Below, in pieces: positions 1 to 8,389 of a stretch of DNA of 64,000 bases; the stretch's first letter is position 1; every line of letters starts with the position of its first letter. A model generated the notes under the pieces. It saw nothing but the letters and a program-made list of their open reading frames with translations, ran no database searches and was not told where the DNA came from. A program made the translations under genes and the position numbers. The DNA is from CBDCGS01 sp965216915 (lineage in GTDB: Bacteria > Pseudomonadota > Alphaproteobacteria > UBA828). Where the stretch lies: NCBI GenBank assembly GCA_965216915.1, contig CBDCGS010000011.1, forward strand, positions 1 through 64,000. The letters are read 5' to 3'.

Positions 1-563
1 AAGGAGAGGAACACGGGCGTCGCATAGGCCGGTTTCGACGCGCGTCGGCCCGCCGCATGGTCAGCCATTTTTTTCTCGAAATCCTTCCGGGACTTGGTGA
101 TGACCCCGAGATTGTCGAACAGCGTGTCGAGCACGGTCGTCCGGTCGATGTTGATGTCGGAGGCCATGTCCAAGCGGGCGACGCGGTGCTGGCGATACAT
201 GAAGGCAAGCCGCTCGGCCATGCCGCTTTCGCCGGGGACGGAGCCCGCGATGTCCGAAATCACCATGCGAAATTCCCCCCGCGCGGCGACCTTGGCCTCC
301 ATCCGATCGCGTAGTTCGGTGACTCCTTTGGTGTCGTCCATGACCTCCTGGATGGCGATGAAGTCGCACTTGGCGCAGAAGGTCGCGAGGAAATCCAACT
401 CCTCCCCACGGTCCTCGATCGCGCCGAGTTTCCGGATATTGAACGACGCGAAAACGAGCGAGCCCTCGCGTCCGCCTTCGGGCATCCCATAGGCGGCCGG
501 GTCCCGCTTGAGCTCGGCCCTGATCTTCGCCCACTCGTCGGCGGAAAACCGGCCTGCCACCAC
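1..563 (-). CDS. Endonuclease/exonuclease/phosphatase-fold protein, 3' end cut by window edge
   Basis: An open frame enters from the left edge and can be read back to GTG codons at 563 and 560; an in-frame TGA at 605-603 closes the frame upstream. GGAGGG lies 4-7 bases before these GTGs, so the start is probably the second one. The protein contains VFASFNIRKLGA followed by FIAIQEVMDD, the usual strand-turn and Asn/Gln-Glu metal motifs of the exonuclease III/DNase I/phosphatase fold, and then ERLAFMYR. About 187 residues are visible; the catalytic His residues expected near the C-terminus lie outside the window. It is probably a metal-dependent nuclease or phosphodiesterase. It is divergent from the deaminase gene to its right. 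The substrate cannot be told. Confidence 0.82.
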   Translation of the reverse strand, partial: MVAGRFSADEWAKIRAELKRDPAAYGMPEGGREGSLVFASFNIRKLGAIEDRGEELDFLATFCAKCDFIAIQEVMDDTKGVTELRDRMEAKVAARGEFRMVISDIAGSVPGESGMAERLAFMYRQHRVARLDMASDINIDRTTVLDTLFDNLGVITKSRKDFEKKMADHAAGRRASKPAYATPVFLS

Positions 564-708
564 GCAACCCTCCGAGCAATCTCCGGATCCAAGCCGCCGG
601 ACTCACGTCTCGGCGCGTCGGGAGGGGATCGAGCATAGCGGTTCGGCGCCGGTGCAGCCAATCGGTGTTGCCGGCCCTTGCGCGCGGGGTCGTGCGACGG
701 ACCGCGCG

Positions 709-731
709 CCGGCGGCGGTGATTGCCGCCGG
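709..731. other. GC hairpin in the divergent intergenic region 564-818
   Basis: CCGGCGGC (709-716) and GCCGCCGG (724-731) form a perfect 8-bp stem with a 7-base loop, about 90 bases before the deaminase start. There is no T-tract on either side, so it does not look like a terminator. Nothing else recognisable lies in this 255-base gap, which must hold the promoters for both flanking genes. A role in control is only a guess. Confidence 0.35.
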
Positions 732-818
732 GTGCATGCCGCACTATCGTCGTCGGCAACGAGAACAAGCGGCCCGCCCCACCGTGGGAGCGGGCGGGCA
801 CGAGGGAGGACGCACACG

Positions 819-2612
819 ATGAACCTGGAACGGGAAGCGCTGATCGACGTCGCGATGGGCTTCGAGCCCGCCGACACGGTGATCACGAACGGCACGGTGG
901 TCAACACGCACACCGGCACGCTCAAGGCCGAGGGCGTCGCCATCAAGGGCGAGCGCATCGCCGCGGTCGGTGATGTCGCCTACACCATCGACGACGGCAC
1001 CCAAGTGATCGACGCCGGCGGGCGCTTCCTCGTGCCGGGCCTGATCGACCCGCACTGCCATCAATGGCACACCTACGCCAACTCCACCGTGTTCGGCGCC
1101 TGCCGCCTGCTCCACGGCTCGACCGCGATCGTCGACGGCTTCTACGGCCACGCCATCGTCAACGGCATCCGCGCCTCGCGCTTCTTCCTCGACGAGCTCT
1201 TGCGCACGCCGGTCAAGCCGATCTTCGTGACGCCGACCATGTGCTACACGCAAAACCGCGGCATCGGCTTTCCCGCCTCGCCCAACGCGCCGAGCATCGA
1301 GGACCTGTTCGACACGCTCGACTGGCCCGAGACCAAGGGCATCGAGGAGATCAGCCCCGAGCTGATGCTGCACCGGAACCTGCGCGACCGCGACCTCCTC
1401 AACCTCATGGAGGAGTGCCTGAGGCGCGGCAAGGTGATCCAAGGCCACTCGGCCGGCATGTCGGACGACAAGATCGCCAACGCCTGGATCGCGTCGGGCA
1501 TCATGCACAACCACGAGATCGTCAATGCCGACGAGACGCGCCGCCAGGCCGAGCTCGGCATCGCGGTGGTGATCCGCGAGGGCAGCGCGTGCAAGGACAT
1601 CGAAGCGTGCCTCCCGGTGATCACGCAGGAGAACTATCACGCGCGCGCCTTCCAGCTCTGCACCGACGTGATCACGCCCGACTGGATGCTCGAGCGCGGC
1701 CAGATGGACAACGCCATCCGCGTCGCCGTCGCCAACGGCATGGACCCGATGACCGCGATCCAGATGTCGACGATCCAGCCCGCCGAGTTCTATCGCGTGA
1801 ACCACGACATGGGCATGATCGGCCCCGGCAAATATGCCGATATCGTCTTCGTCGACACGCTCGAGGGCTTCGAGATCGACCGGGTGATGGCGAACGGGCG
1901 GATCTGGGTGGAGGGCGGCGCGCTCACCGGCCCGATCGAGAACCCGGACTATCCGGCCTGGCTCTACGGCACCATGAACATCGACCGCGTGCTCACCCCG
2001 GAGGACTTCCACGTCAAGGCGCCCGACGGCGCGGGCGAGACGGTCAAGGTGCAGACCATCACCACGCGCGACGGCTCGCTTGAGACGCCGGGCTCGGTCG
2101 AGGTGCTGCCGGTGGCCGATGGCCTGGTGCAGGCCGATCCCGCGAACGGCATCAACAAGATCTGCATGATCGACCGCATCATGGGCACCGGCGAGGTCGG
2201 CGTCGCCTTCGTCAAGGGCTTCGGCATCCGCGAGGGCTGCATCGGCACGACGGCGAACGTGTTCAACCAGAACATCGTGCTGGTGGGCGCGACGGACGAG
2301 GACATGGCGGCCGCCGCCAACGAGACCATCAAGATGGATGGCGGCTTCATCGCGCTCCGCAACGGCCATGTGGAGGCCTCGCTGCCGACGCCGCTCAACG
2401 GCCTCGCGAGCGACCTGCCCTTCGACGAGCTGTTCGCGCGCCAGTCGAGCCTGATCAGCACCTGGCGCGACATGGGCTGCGAGCTCGAGACGCCGCAGAT
2501 GAACCTCGAGTTCGTCTCGCTGGTCACGATCCCCTATTACCGGATCTCGACCAAGGGGCTCTGCTACATGACGCAGGACCGCTTCGAGCTTGCGGAGCTC
2601 TTCGTGCCATAG
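819..2612 (+). CDS. Adenine deaminase-like amidohydrolase
   Basis: The protein has 597 residues. An N-terminal composite beta domain (IxNGTVVNxHTGT) leads into PGLIDPHCHQWH, where His79 and His81 form the HxH metal pair of the amidohydrolase superfamily, with further ligands probable in GHSAG and HNHE around residues 200-230. The C-terminal third (MIDRIMGTGEVGVAFVKGFG and a GGFIALRNG stretch) matches the tail found in adenine deaminases of the Ade/YerA type. The expected reaction is adenine to hypoxanthine plus ammonia in the cytosol, but members of this family can act on other substrates, and HCHQWH differs from the usual HVHIE of Ade. ATG at 819 is preceded by GAGGGAGGA; the frame is open upstream but no better start is visible. 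Confidence 0.75.
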   Translation: MNLEREALIDVAMGFEPADTVITNGTVVNTHTGTLKAEGVAIKGERIAAVGDVAYTIDDGTQVIDAGGRFLVPGLIDPHCHQWHTYANSTVFGACRLLHGSTAIVDGFYGHAIVNGIRASRFFLDELLRTPVKPIFVTPTMCYTQNRGIGFPASPNAPSIEDLFDTLDWPETKGIEEISPELMLHRNLRDRDLLNLMEECLRRGKVIQGHSAGMSDDKIANAWIASGIMHNHEIVNADETRRQAELGIAVVIREGSACKDIEACLPVITQENYHARAFQLCTDVITPDWMLERGQMDNAIRVAVANGMDPMTAIQMSTIQPAEFYRVNHDMGMIGPGKYADIVFVDTLEGFEIDRVMANGRIWVEGGALTGPIENPDYPAWLYGTMNIDRVLTPEDFHVKAPDGAGETVKVQTITTRDGSLETPGSVEVLPVADGLVQADPANGINKICMIDRIMGTGEVGVAFVKGFGIREGCIGTTANVFNQNIVLVGATDEDMAAAANETIKMDGGFIALRNGHVEASLPTPLNGLASDLPFDELFARQSSLISTWRDMGCELETPQMNLEFVSLVTIPYYRISTKGLCYMTQDRFELAELFVP

Positions 2613-2735
2613 GCGCGCTTACATCGCGGCGCGCGCCGCGACGGTCCGCCTCGGGCGCTCTCCCTGAGAATAGGCATTAGCCTATATCATGATTGCGTAA
2701 TAGGCTTTCGCCGCTTTTCCACATGAGACAGCGGC

Positions 2736-3062
2736 GTGCCCCTCCCCCTCGACCAGCTTCGTGCCCTCGAGGCGCGTTACGACGGGCCGATCCCCGAGCG
2801 CGTCCTTGCGGCGCTGCGTCGGCGCGCGGCGACCGAGAGCGGCCGCGCGGCTCAACGCGCGCTTGCGGCGGCTCGTCGAGCGTTGGCGTGGCAGGCGGTT
2901 CGGGACGCCGGCCGCGCCACCCTCGCGGCGCACCGGCGTGCCTTGGCAGGGGATCCGGGCGGCCGCGCCGCCTGGCGCACGGCCCGCCGGTGGCTCGCGG
3001 TCGAGCTTGCCTGCTATGCCGCCGTGCGGGGCTGGGAGCGCGAGATCTTAGGGGAAGACTAG
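2736..3062 (+). CDS. Small Arg/Ala-rich protein of unknown function
   Basis: A 108-residue frame starts at GTG 2736 and ends at TAG 3060-3062. It reads as a helical protein (LDQLRALEARYDGPIPERVLAALRRRA at the start) ending in an aromatic segment, RRWLAVELACYAAVRGW. I recognise no family. It is the most protein-like of the overlapping frames here, but GC-rich DNA makes long frames common, so it may not be real. Its stop codon lies inside the left end of the palindromic repeat at 3059. Confidence 0.5.
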   Translation: MPLPLDQLRALEARYDGPIPERVLAALRRRAATESGRAAQRALAAARRALAWQAVRDAGRATLAAHRRALAGDPGGRAAWRTARRWLAVELACYAAVRGWEREILGED

Positions 3063-3164
3063 AGCAAATCCCGAGCAGATGGGATCACCTGCGACGACGC
3101 ATTTGCGTCAATTTCAATCAGGTAGAGCATTCGCGTGAGCATAGGCGAGCGTGACATGCTCTAG
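3059..3164 (+). repeat. Three-hairpin palindromic repeat, copy 1
   Basis: This 106-bp element is bounded by CTAGAGCA (3059-3066) and its reverse complement TGCTCTAG (3157-3164). Inside are three inverted repeats: GCAGATG/CACCTGC (one mismatch), GACGCA-TT-TGCGTC, and an imperfect long arm beginning AGAGCATTCGCG. It is about 93% identical to the copy at 60603-60708 read on the other strand (seven differences by eye). It fills the whole gap between two convergent genes and its ends carry both of their stop codons. It has no coding capacity and looks like a MITE or REP-type unit. Confidence 0.88.
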
Positions 3165-3916
3165 GTGTTTGGCCGCTCGATGCCGCGCAGCTCGAGATAC
3201 CGAAGCTTGCCGGCGGCGCTCGCAGAGCCGCGCAACGCGGCCTTGTGGAAGTGCCGTGCCGCGCTTTCCGAGTCTTGGCTGACGACCACTCCCTTCAAGA
3301 AGGCGTTGCCGAGGATGTTATGCGCCGCAGCGATCGTCCCGCCGCCCTCGGAGGCCGCCGCCAACGCGAAGGCGCCGAATACCCACACGACCAGCGCCAG
3401 CATAGGAAGCCGCCGACGCCAGCCATGGTGTGGCGGCGAGACCTCGATCCCCTCGGGTGCGAAGCGAGACAGCGCATCGCTTACGGCCTTCGGCGAGCCA
3501 TGCACGGCGCCGACGGGCAGGACATCGACAGCCTCCGCCTCGCCCGGCCGGCGGGCGTCGTCGCCGCCCGCAAGCGTTACCTCGAGGCGGAGCCCATCCA
3601 ACGCGATGGTCGGGCGCACCGCCCGCACCGCGCGCCACGGGATGAACCGTTCGAGGGCCGCGATCCGCAGGCCCTCCGAATCGACGAACAGCAGCGGCCG
3701 ACGTCCCGGGTTCGCCTGCGCGACGAACCAACCTGCGAGAGCCGCGAGCCCGACCAGCGCGAGCCCCGTTCCAACAGCCGCCGGCCCCCAGCTCGTCGCG
3801 ACCAGAACCACGCCGCCGATGCCGATAACGGAGACGAGCGCAAGGGCGAGCGCGAACACAGCCCAGCTCGCGCGAAATGTGGCGCCGTCGGCGCTATCGT
3901 CGGTGCGTGTCGTCAT
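3161..3916 (-). CDS. Membrane protein with C-terminal Sel1-like repeat
   Basis: The protein has 251 residues from the ATG at 3916, chosen over an upstream in-frame ATG at 3940 because AGGT sits close before it. Two hydrophobic segments near the N-terminus (roughly residues 18-60) resemble a PH-domain-like membrane anchor arrangement, followed by LLFVDSEGLRI and WRAVRAVRP, which look like a bacterial PH-like beta domain. A third membrane segment (LALVVWVFGAFALAAA) precedes a C-terminal stretch (AHNILGNAFLKG... ARHFHKAALRGSA) that fits one Sel1/TPR-like repeat. The function is unknown. The stop codon TAG lies within the right end of the palindromic repeat. Confidence 0.7.
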   Translation of the reverse strand: MTTRTDDSADGATFRASWAVFALALALVSVIGIGGVVLVATSWGPAAVGTGLALVGLAALAGWFVAQANPGRRPLLFVDSEGLRIAALERFIPWRAVRAVRPTIALDGLRLEVTLAGGDDARRPGEAEAVDVLPVGAVHGSPKAVSDALSRFAPEGIEVSPPHHGWRRRLPMLALVVWVFGAFALAAASEGGGTIAAAHNILGNAFLKGVVVSQDSESAARHFHKAALRGSASAAGKLRYLELRGIERPNT

Positions 3917-4087
3917 GGTTGACCTATGGATCCGCTCCAATCGTAGGACGGGGCGATTGACACGCGGTTAAGCGCGCTCGGCCAGCGCGACTGTTAACCA
4001 TGGCACCTACGGCAAGGCCGTCCGCGCATGCCTGGACGCGGCGGTGCGTCTGCGCTATGCCGTCGCCGCCGCATAAGGGAGGAACCG

Positions 4088-4537
4088 GTGCCGGAGCTCT
4101 ACTTCGAGGATTTTTCGGTCGGCCAGTCGTTCGCGCTCGGCTCGCGCGCGATCAACGCCGAAGAGATCATCGCCTTCGCCAAGGAGTACGATCCGCAACC
4201 ATTCCACACGGATGAGGCGGCGGCGCGCGAAAGCTTTTTCGGCGGCCTGATCGCAAGCGGCTGGCAGACCGCCGGGATCTACATGCGGCTTTTGGCGGAT
4301 GGCCTGCTCCACCGCACCACCAGCCAAGGAGCGCCCGGCGTCGACGAGCTGCGCTGGCTCCGCCCGGTGCGGCCCGGCGACACGCTCACCGGGCGCGCGA
4401 CCGTGGTCGAAACGCGCCTCTCGAAGAGCCGGCCTGCCTTCGGCTTCGTCCGCTTCAGGCACGAGCTCACCAATCAGACAGGCGAGCCGGTGCTAACCTT
4501 TCTCAGCTCGACGATGATGACGCGCCGCGCGGCCTGA
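4088..4537 (+). CDS. MaoC-like hot-dog dehydratase
   Basis: The 149-residue protein starts at GTG 4088 with GGGAGGAA just upstream. The hydratase-2 signature is clear: AKEYDPQPFHTD places Asp35 and His40 as the catalytic pair, followed by FFGGLIASGWQT, and VRPGDTLTGRATV later in the hot-dog fold. Such proteins hydrate enoyl-CoA thioesters in the cytosol, reversibly giving 3-hydroxyacyl-CoA. No other acyl-CoA gene is adjacent, and the next gene runs in the opposite direction, so the specific pathway cannot be inferred. Confidence 0.9.
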   Translation: MPELYFEDFSVGQSFALGSRAINAEEIIAFAKEYDPQPFHTDEAAARESFFGGLIASGWQTAGIYMRLLADGLLHRTTSQGAPGVDELRWLRPVRPGDTLTGRATVVETRLSKSRPAFGFVRFRHELTNQTGEPVLTFLSSTMMTRRAA

Positions 4538-4550
4538 GCCGGCACGGGCC

Positions 4551-5411
4551 TCAACCGAACCCGCGCAGCGGCATGTCGGGCGCGCGCTGCAGCCAATTGT
4601 CGGCCGGATAATCCGCGGTGCCGTCGATCAGGTGCAGAGTGTAGGCGAGGCGCGAGCGGTCGGAGCGGTTGACACCGCTCGCGTGCGGCAGGCGCCCGTG
4701 CAGCACGACCAGCGTGCCGACAGGCACCTCGAGCGGGATGAAGTCTGCGTCGGGCCAAGGCGTCGGGTCCGCGATCTCCGTTCGCGTCGTGCCGCGGGGC
4801 AGGCGCCTGAAATGCGCCCGCACGCCGCCCCGGTGGCCGCCCGGCAGCACGCGCAGGCAGCCGTTGCCGCCGTCCGCGTCCTCGAGCGCGAACCAGAGGC
4901 CGAGCACGCTCTGCGGTTCGGTGCGTAGGAACGTCGCGTCTTGGTGGGCAACCACGACACCGCCGATCCGCGGCTGCTTGAAGATCAGCATGGATTGAAG
5001 CAGCAGAGGCGCCCGCATGCCGATCTCGTGCACGAGGGATGCCAGATCGTGGGTGCGCGAGAACGCGTCGAATGTCGGGTCGAGATCATGCAGCGCATGG
5101 CCGATCTTGTTGATCGCCTGCGGTTTCGGCACCCGAAGCGCCCCGTCGCGACCGAACGCGCCGTCCTCATAGAAAAGCCGGATCTTGTCTCCCGAATTTA
5201 AGAAGTAGGCATCCTGCGCATGGCGATCGGGCTCGGTCGTCGAAAACACGGTGGGTGGGCCGGCGACATCGATCTCGTCGACCAGCGCCTCTGCCCGCGC
5301 CCGCAGCGCCATACATGCATCGGCGCTGACGAAATTCTCGAGAACGAGAAACCCGTCGCGCTCGAAGCGCGCGCGCCGGCCTTCGACCGCGTCCCTTCGG
5401 TGTCCAGTCAT
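4551..5411 (-). CDS. Phytanoyl-CoA dioxygenase family protein
   Basis: The protein has 286 residues and the features of a non-haem Fe(II)/2-oxoglutarate oxygenase. The HxD...H facial triad is visible as His156 and Asp158 in VVAHQDATF and His243 in GRLPHASGVNRS, and Arg254 in SRLAYTLHLID fits the 2-oxoglutarate carboxylate anchor. ERDGFLVLENFV near the N-terminus is the usual PhyH opening. It probably hydroxylates an acyl or small amphipathic substrate. It lies downstream of the AbrB-type permease gene with a 9-base gap and may share its transcript. Confidence 0.88.
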   Translation of the reverse strand: MTGHRRDAVEGRRARFERDGFLVLENFVSADACMALRARAEALVDEIDVAGPPTVFSTTEPDRHAQDAYFLNSGDKIRLFYEDGAFGRDGALRVPKPQAINKIGHALHDLDPTFDAFSRTHDLASLVHEIGMRAPLLLQSMLIFKQPRIGGVVVAHQDATFLRTEPQSVLGLWFALEDADGGNGCLRVLPGGHRGGVRAHFRRLPRGTTRTEIADPTPWPDADFIPLEVPVGTLVVLHGRLPHASGVNRSDRSRLAYTLHLIDGTADYPADNWLQRAPDMPLRGFG

Positions 5412-5420
5412 GGTTTGACC

Positions 5421-6512
5421 TTAGCCGCGGCCGGCGCGTGCGGCCAGGCGGTAGAGAGCGGGCGCGAGAATGACGATGAGGATGATCCGGACGATGTGAT
5501 GGGTCGAGACGAAGGCGGCGGCGTTGCCGAACGAGAGCGCGATGAGGCTCATTTCGGCCAATCCACCCGGCGCGAGAGCCAGGAAGAGCGCGGTCGGTGC
5601 GGCCCCCGAGATCGCCCCAAGCACGTAGGCCGCGCCGCCGGCGATCACGACCATCAGGACGGCCACCATCGTCGCCAGCGCAATCGTGCGCCACACATCG
5701 CGCACGCTTGTGCCGGCGAACCGCGCGCCGATCGCCGCCCCGAGGACCACCTGCGCCGCCGCGATCAGCTCGCCGGGCGGCTCGGCCTCGACGATCCCGG
5801 AAACATGGAGCGCGGCGCTGAGCACGAGCGGCCCGACCAGCTGTGCGGCCGGCACCCGAAGTAGCCGAAACGCCGGATAGCCGACCGCCGCGCAACCGAT
5901 CAGCAGCGCGATATCGTGCCACGCGATCGCCGAGAGCGGTGTGACCGGAAGCCCGACGGGCGTGTAATCCTCGAACAGGCGATAGTAGAACGCGATCAGA
6001 AACACCGCGACGAGGATGCGGGCCGCGTGCGACAGCGAGACCTTGCGGCCGTCGCCGCCCATCGCCTCGCCGAGCACCATCATCTCGCTCAGGCCGCCCG
6101 GCATCGCCGCGAAGAAGGCCGTCGGCCGGTCGTAGCCGCCGAGCTTTCGGAAGATGAGCATCGCGACCGCGACCATGAGCGTGACCGAGACCACGACACC
6201 GACGATGCCGACATACCACTCCGCGATGCGCTCAAAGGTGTCGCGCGTGAACTGGCTCCCCAGCAAGACGCCGAGGATCGCGACCATGGCGTTGCGCAGG
6301 CGCGGCGGCACCGCGATCGGCGCGCGCGCCATCGCGGCAATCGTCGCAAGCGCCATGGCGCCGAGCATCCAGGGCAAGGGGAGCTTCAAGGCGAAGAACG
6401 CGGCACCACCAAGAGCTCCGAGCACCAATGCGAGCGCGAGGCGGAGCAACACGTGCGGTGCAACCCAGCTTCCGAGGGCCGCCCCAAGCCGCCTCGTGAT
6501 GTGATCGCTCAC
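5421..6512 (-). CDS. AbrB family membrane protein (putative ammonia monooxygenase-like)
   Basis: This integral membrane protein of 363 residues has about ten hydrophobic segments and an internal duplication typical of the AbrB/DUF4010-like family. The repeated sequences AFFAAMPGGLSEMMVLGEAMG and LFLALAPGGLAEMSLIALSFG are the two halves. The family has long been mislabelled ammonia monooxygenase; it is a transporter-like protein of unknown substrate. I place the start at GTG 6512 because it overlaps the TGA of the upstream gene by four bases (GTGA), which implies translational coupling to the M14-type gene. Confidence 0.85.
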   Translation of the reverse strand: MSDHITRRLGAALGSWVAPHVLLRLALALVLGALGGAAFFALKLPLPWMLGAMALATIAAMARAPIAVPPRLRNAMVAILGVLLGSQFTRDTFERIAEWYVGIVGVVVSVTLMVAVAMLIFRKLGGYDRPTAFFAAMPGGLSEMMVLGEAMGGDGRKVSLSHAARILVAVFLIAFYYRLFEDYTPVGLPVTPLSAIAWHDIALLIGCAAVGYPAFRLLRVPAAQLVGPLVLSAALHVSGIVEAEPPGELIAAAQVVLGAAIGARFAGTSVRDVWRTIALATMVAVLMVVIAGGAAYVLGAISGAAPTALFLALAPGGLAEMSLIALSFGNAAAFVSTHHIVRIILIVILAPALYRLAARAGRG

Positions 6513-7498
6513 ATGTCGTCCCACGGCTGCTCTCGACCCAGGCGGACCGCGGTTTGACCGCGGAGCGGCTGACGCGCGGGGAGCACGAGTACGCAATCGT
6601 CGTAGGGCGTGCGAACCCTGGCCCGGCCGTCGCGCGCGATCACGGTGCCGGCGCTCGGCACCACCTCAAAGCAGGCGAAATCCCTTGCGAAGGAAAAATA
6701 CTCGGTGCGGATGGTGACCGCATGGGTCACGCGGATGAGATGCTGCGGCGCGGCCGAAGGCACGCGCGCGAGCGTCGGCGGGCAGCTGTCGATCACGCCG
6801 CAGGCCCTTAGAAACCGCAGGCTCACCTCAACGGCGACATCGACACTCGCGGGATCGAGATGCTGGCCGCATTCCACGAGCATGGCGCTCCGCTCGCTCG
6901 ACGGATCGTCGAAGGGGCCATAGTCGCGCAGGCGCCGACCGGCGGTGTGACCGGGATCGGCGACGACGTGGGCCGGGTAGCCGATGGTGCGCGCCAGCGC
7001 CAAGCCCTTGCTTCGGCAGCCGGCGAGCAGCATGGGCGGCGCCGGCAATGCCGTCGAGTGAAGATCGAGGAGGTGATCAACACCATCGACGAAGGGTCGC
7101 AGCATGCGCGCCCGCGCCAGTTCCGTGCTGCGCCGCCGGCCATCCAGGATCTCGCCCGACCACAGCCGATTGAAGTCGTCATCGAGGCAGCGCGCGGTGT
7201 GTGGTCGCGTCACGGAAAAATGCGCATAGGCCGCGATGTTCGCGAAGCAGTAGCTCAGTGTCCCGCGGCTCGGGCGGAGCTTCGCCTCGAGCAAGCGCAC
7301 GAGGGCGTGCGCACCGCAGATCTCGTTGCCGTGGACCAGCGCGCAGATCAGCGCATGCGGACCGGCGCGGCCACTGTCGAAACTCTGAACGTAAGGAATG
7401 CCCGTGTTGCCGGCAGCAAAGGCGGTGATATCGCAGGGTTGGAGCTGCTTCGTCGCCCCCGGACGGTCCCCCACGCGCCTGCGCTCTTCCGCATCCAC
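6509..7498 (-). CDS. Succinylglutamate desuccinylase/aspartoacylase-type zinc deacylase
   Basis: This 329-residue protein of the M14-like family reads from GTG 7498. The zinc motif HGNE supplies His56 and Glu59, and LLDLHST supplies His147; DDDFNRLW in between is the conserved substrate-binding region of AstE/Aspa enzymes. Expected chemistry is hydrolysis of an N-acyl amino acid or related amide. It lies 6 bases after the nadK stop and overlaps the AbrB-type permease gene, so the three probably form one transcript. Deacylase plus permease suggests uptake and cleavage of an acylated compound, which is an inference. Confidence 0.85.
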   Translation of the reverse strand: MDAEERRRVGDRPGATKQLQPCDITAFAAGNTGIPYVQSFDSGRAGPHALICALVHGNEICGAHALVRLLEAKLRPSRGTLSYCFANIAAYAHFSVTRPHTARCLDDDFNRLWSGEILDGRRRSTELARARMLRPFVDGVDHLLDLHSTALPAPPMLLAGCRSKGLALARTIGYPAHVVADPGHTAGRRLRDYGPFDDPSSERSAMLVECGQHLDPASVDVAVEVSLRFLRACGVIDSCPPTLARVPSAAPQHLIRVTHAVTIRTEYFSFARDFACFEVVPSAGTVIARDGRARVRTPYDDCVLVLPARQPLRGQTAVRLGREQPWDDM

Positions 7499-7504
7499 GC
7501 GGCG

Positions 7505-8272
7505 TTACGGCGTGAACTGCTCGTTGAGGATTCGCTCCTCAAGATTGTGCTCCGGATCGAACAGGAGATGGATCGAGACCTCGCGCTCGACGGAGATTTC
7601 GACCGACGCGACATCGCGGACCTCCGTATAGTCCGCCACCGCGCTCACGGGGCGCTTGTGATGCTCAATCACCTCGAGCCTAATGCGTGCTTCGTGTGGC
7701 AGCAGAGCGCCACGCCAGCGGCGCGGTCTGAAGGCGCTGATCGGCGTCAGCGCCAAGATATTCCCGCCGAGGGGAATAATCGGCCCATGGGCGGACAAGT
7801 TGTAGGCGGTGCTGCCGGCGGGGGTCGCGACGAGCACGCCGTCGCAAATCAATTGCGGCACACGCACGACGCCGTCGACGCTGATCCGGATCTTCGCCGC
7901 CTGCCGGGTCTGCCGCAGCATCGAGACCTCGTTGATCGCGAGCGCGTCCTGCTGCACGCCATACACCGTCTCGGCCCGCATCCGCAGCGGATAGAGCACA
8001 GACGCGTGGGCGCGCTCCAGCCGCTCGGGCAGATCATCGATCGCGTACTCGTTCATGAGAAACCCGACCGTGCCGCGGTTCATCCCATAGATCGGCTTGT
8101 TGTTCTTGAGAAAACGGTGCTGCGTCTCGAGCATGAAACCGTCACCGCCGAGCGCGACAATGACGTCGGCATCGTCCGGATCCGCGATGTCGTAGCGGGC
8201 CGCAACATCCGCGAGCGCCGCCTGCGCGTTCTCTGACGCCGACGCAACGACGGCCATCTTTTCGTACTTCAT
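7505..8272 (-). CDS. nadK: NAD kinase
   Basis: This 255-residue cytosolic enzyme phosphorylates NAD+ to NADP+. GGDG at residues 42-45 (IVALGGDGFML), NE at 114-115 (ALAINEVSM) and the glycine-rich TPAGSTAYNLSAHGPI loop are the diagnostic motifs. The start is ATG 8272, directly behind GGAGGGG; an upstream in-frame ATG at 8317 would add a low-complexity leader and is rejected. The length matches the short alphaproteobacterial NadK type. It may be co-transcribed with the deacylase gene downstream; moaA lies upstream on the same strand after 117 bases. Confidence 0.95.
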   Translation of the reverse strand: MKYEKMAVVASASENAQAALADVAARYDIADPDDADVIVALGGDGFMLETQHRFLKNNKPIYGMNRGTVGFLMNEYAIDDLPERLERAHASVLYPLRMRAETVYGVQQDALAINEVSMLRQTRQAAKIRISVDGVVRVPQLICDGVLVATPAGSTAYNLSAHGPIIPLGGNILALTPISAFRPRRWRGALLPHEARIRLEVIEHHKRPVSAVADYTEVRDVASVEISVEREVSIHLLFDPEHNLEERILNEQFTP

Positions 8273-8389
8273 GCCCCTCCCCCGCGACCGGACCGGACTG
8301 GACCCGCCTACCAACACTCTTTGCGCGGAGTATAGCGGACTGAAAACGCGGGGCTAAGCTCTCGGAGGAAACGCGATGGCCTCGAGCGC

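Noticed and set aside
744..2369. A 541-codon minus-strand frame opposite the deaminase-like gene
   Set aside because: It is Arg/His/Asp/Val-rich without any domain, and the plus strand encodes a clear amidohydrolase.
3059..3164. The palindromic repeats considered as CRISPR units
   Set aside because: They are single, far apart, 106 bp long and imperfect, with no spacers and no cas genes.
6860..8236. A 458-codon plus-strand frame across nadK and the M14-type gene
   Set aside because: It is antisense to two well-recognised genes and has no family features.
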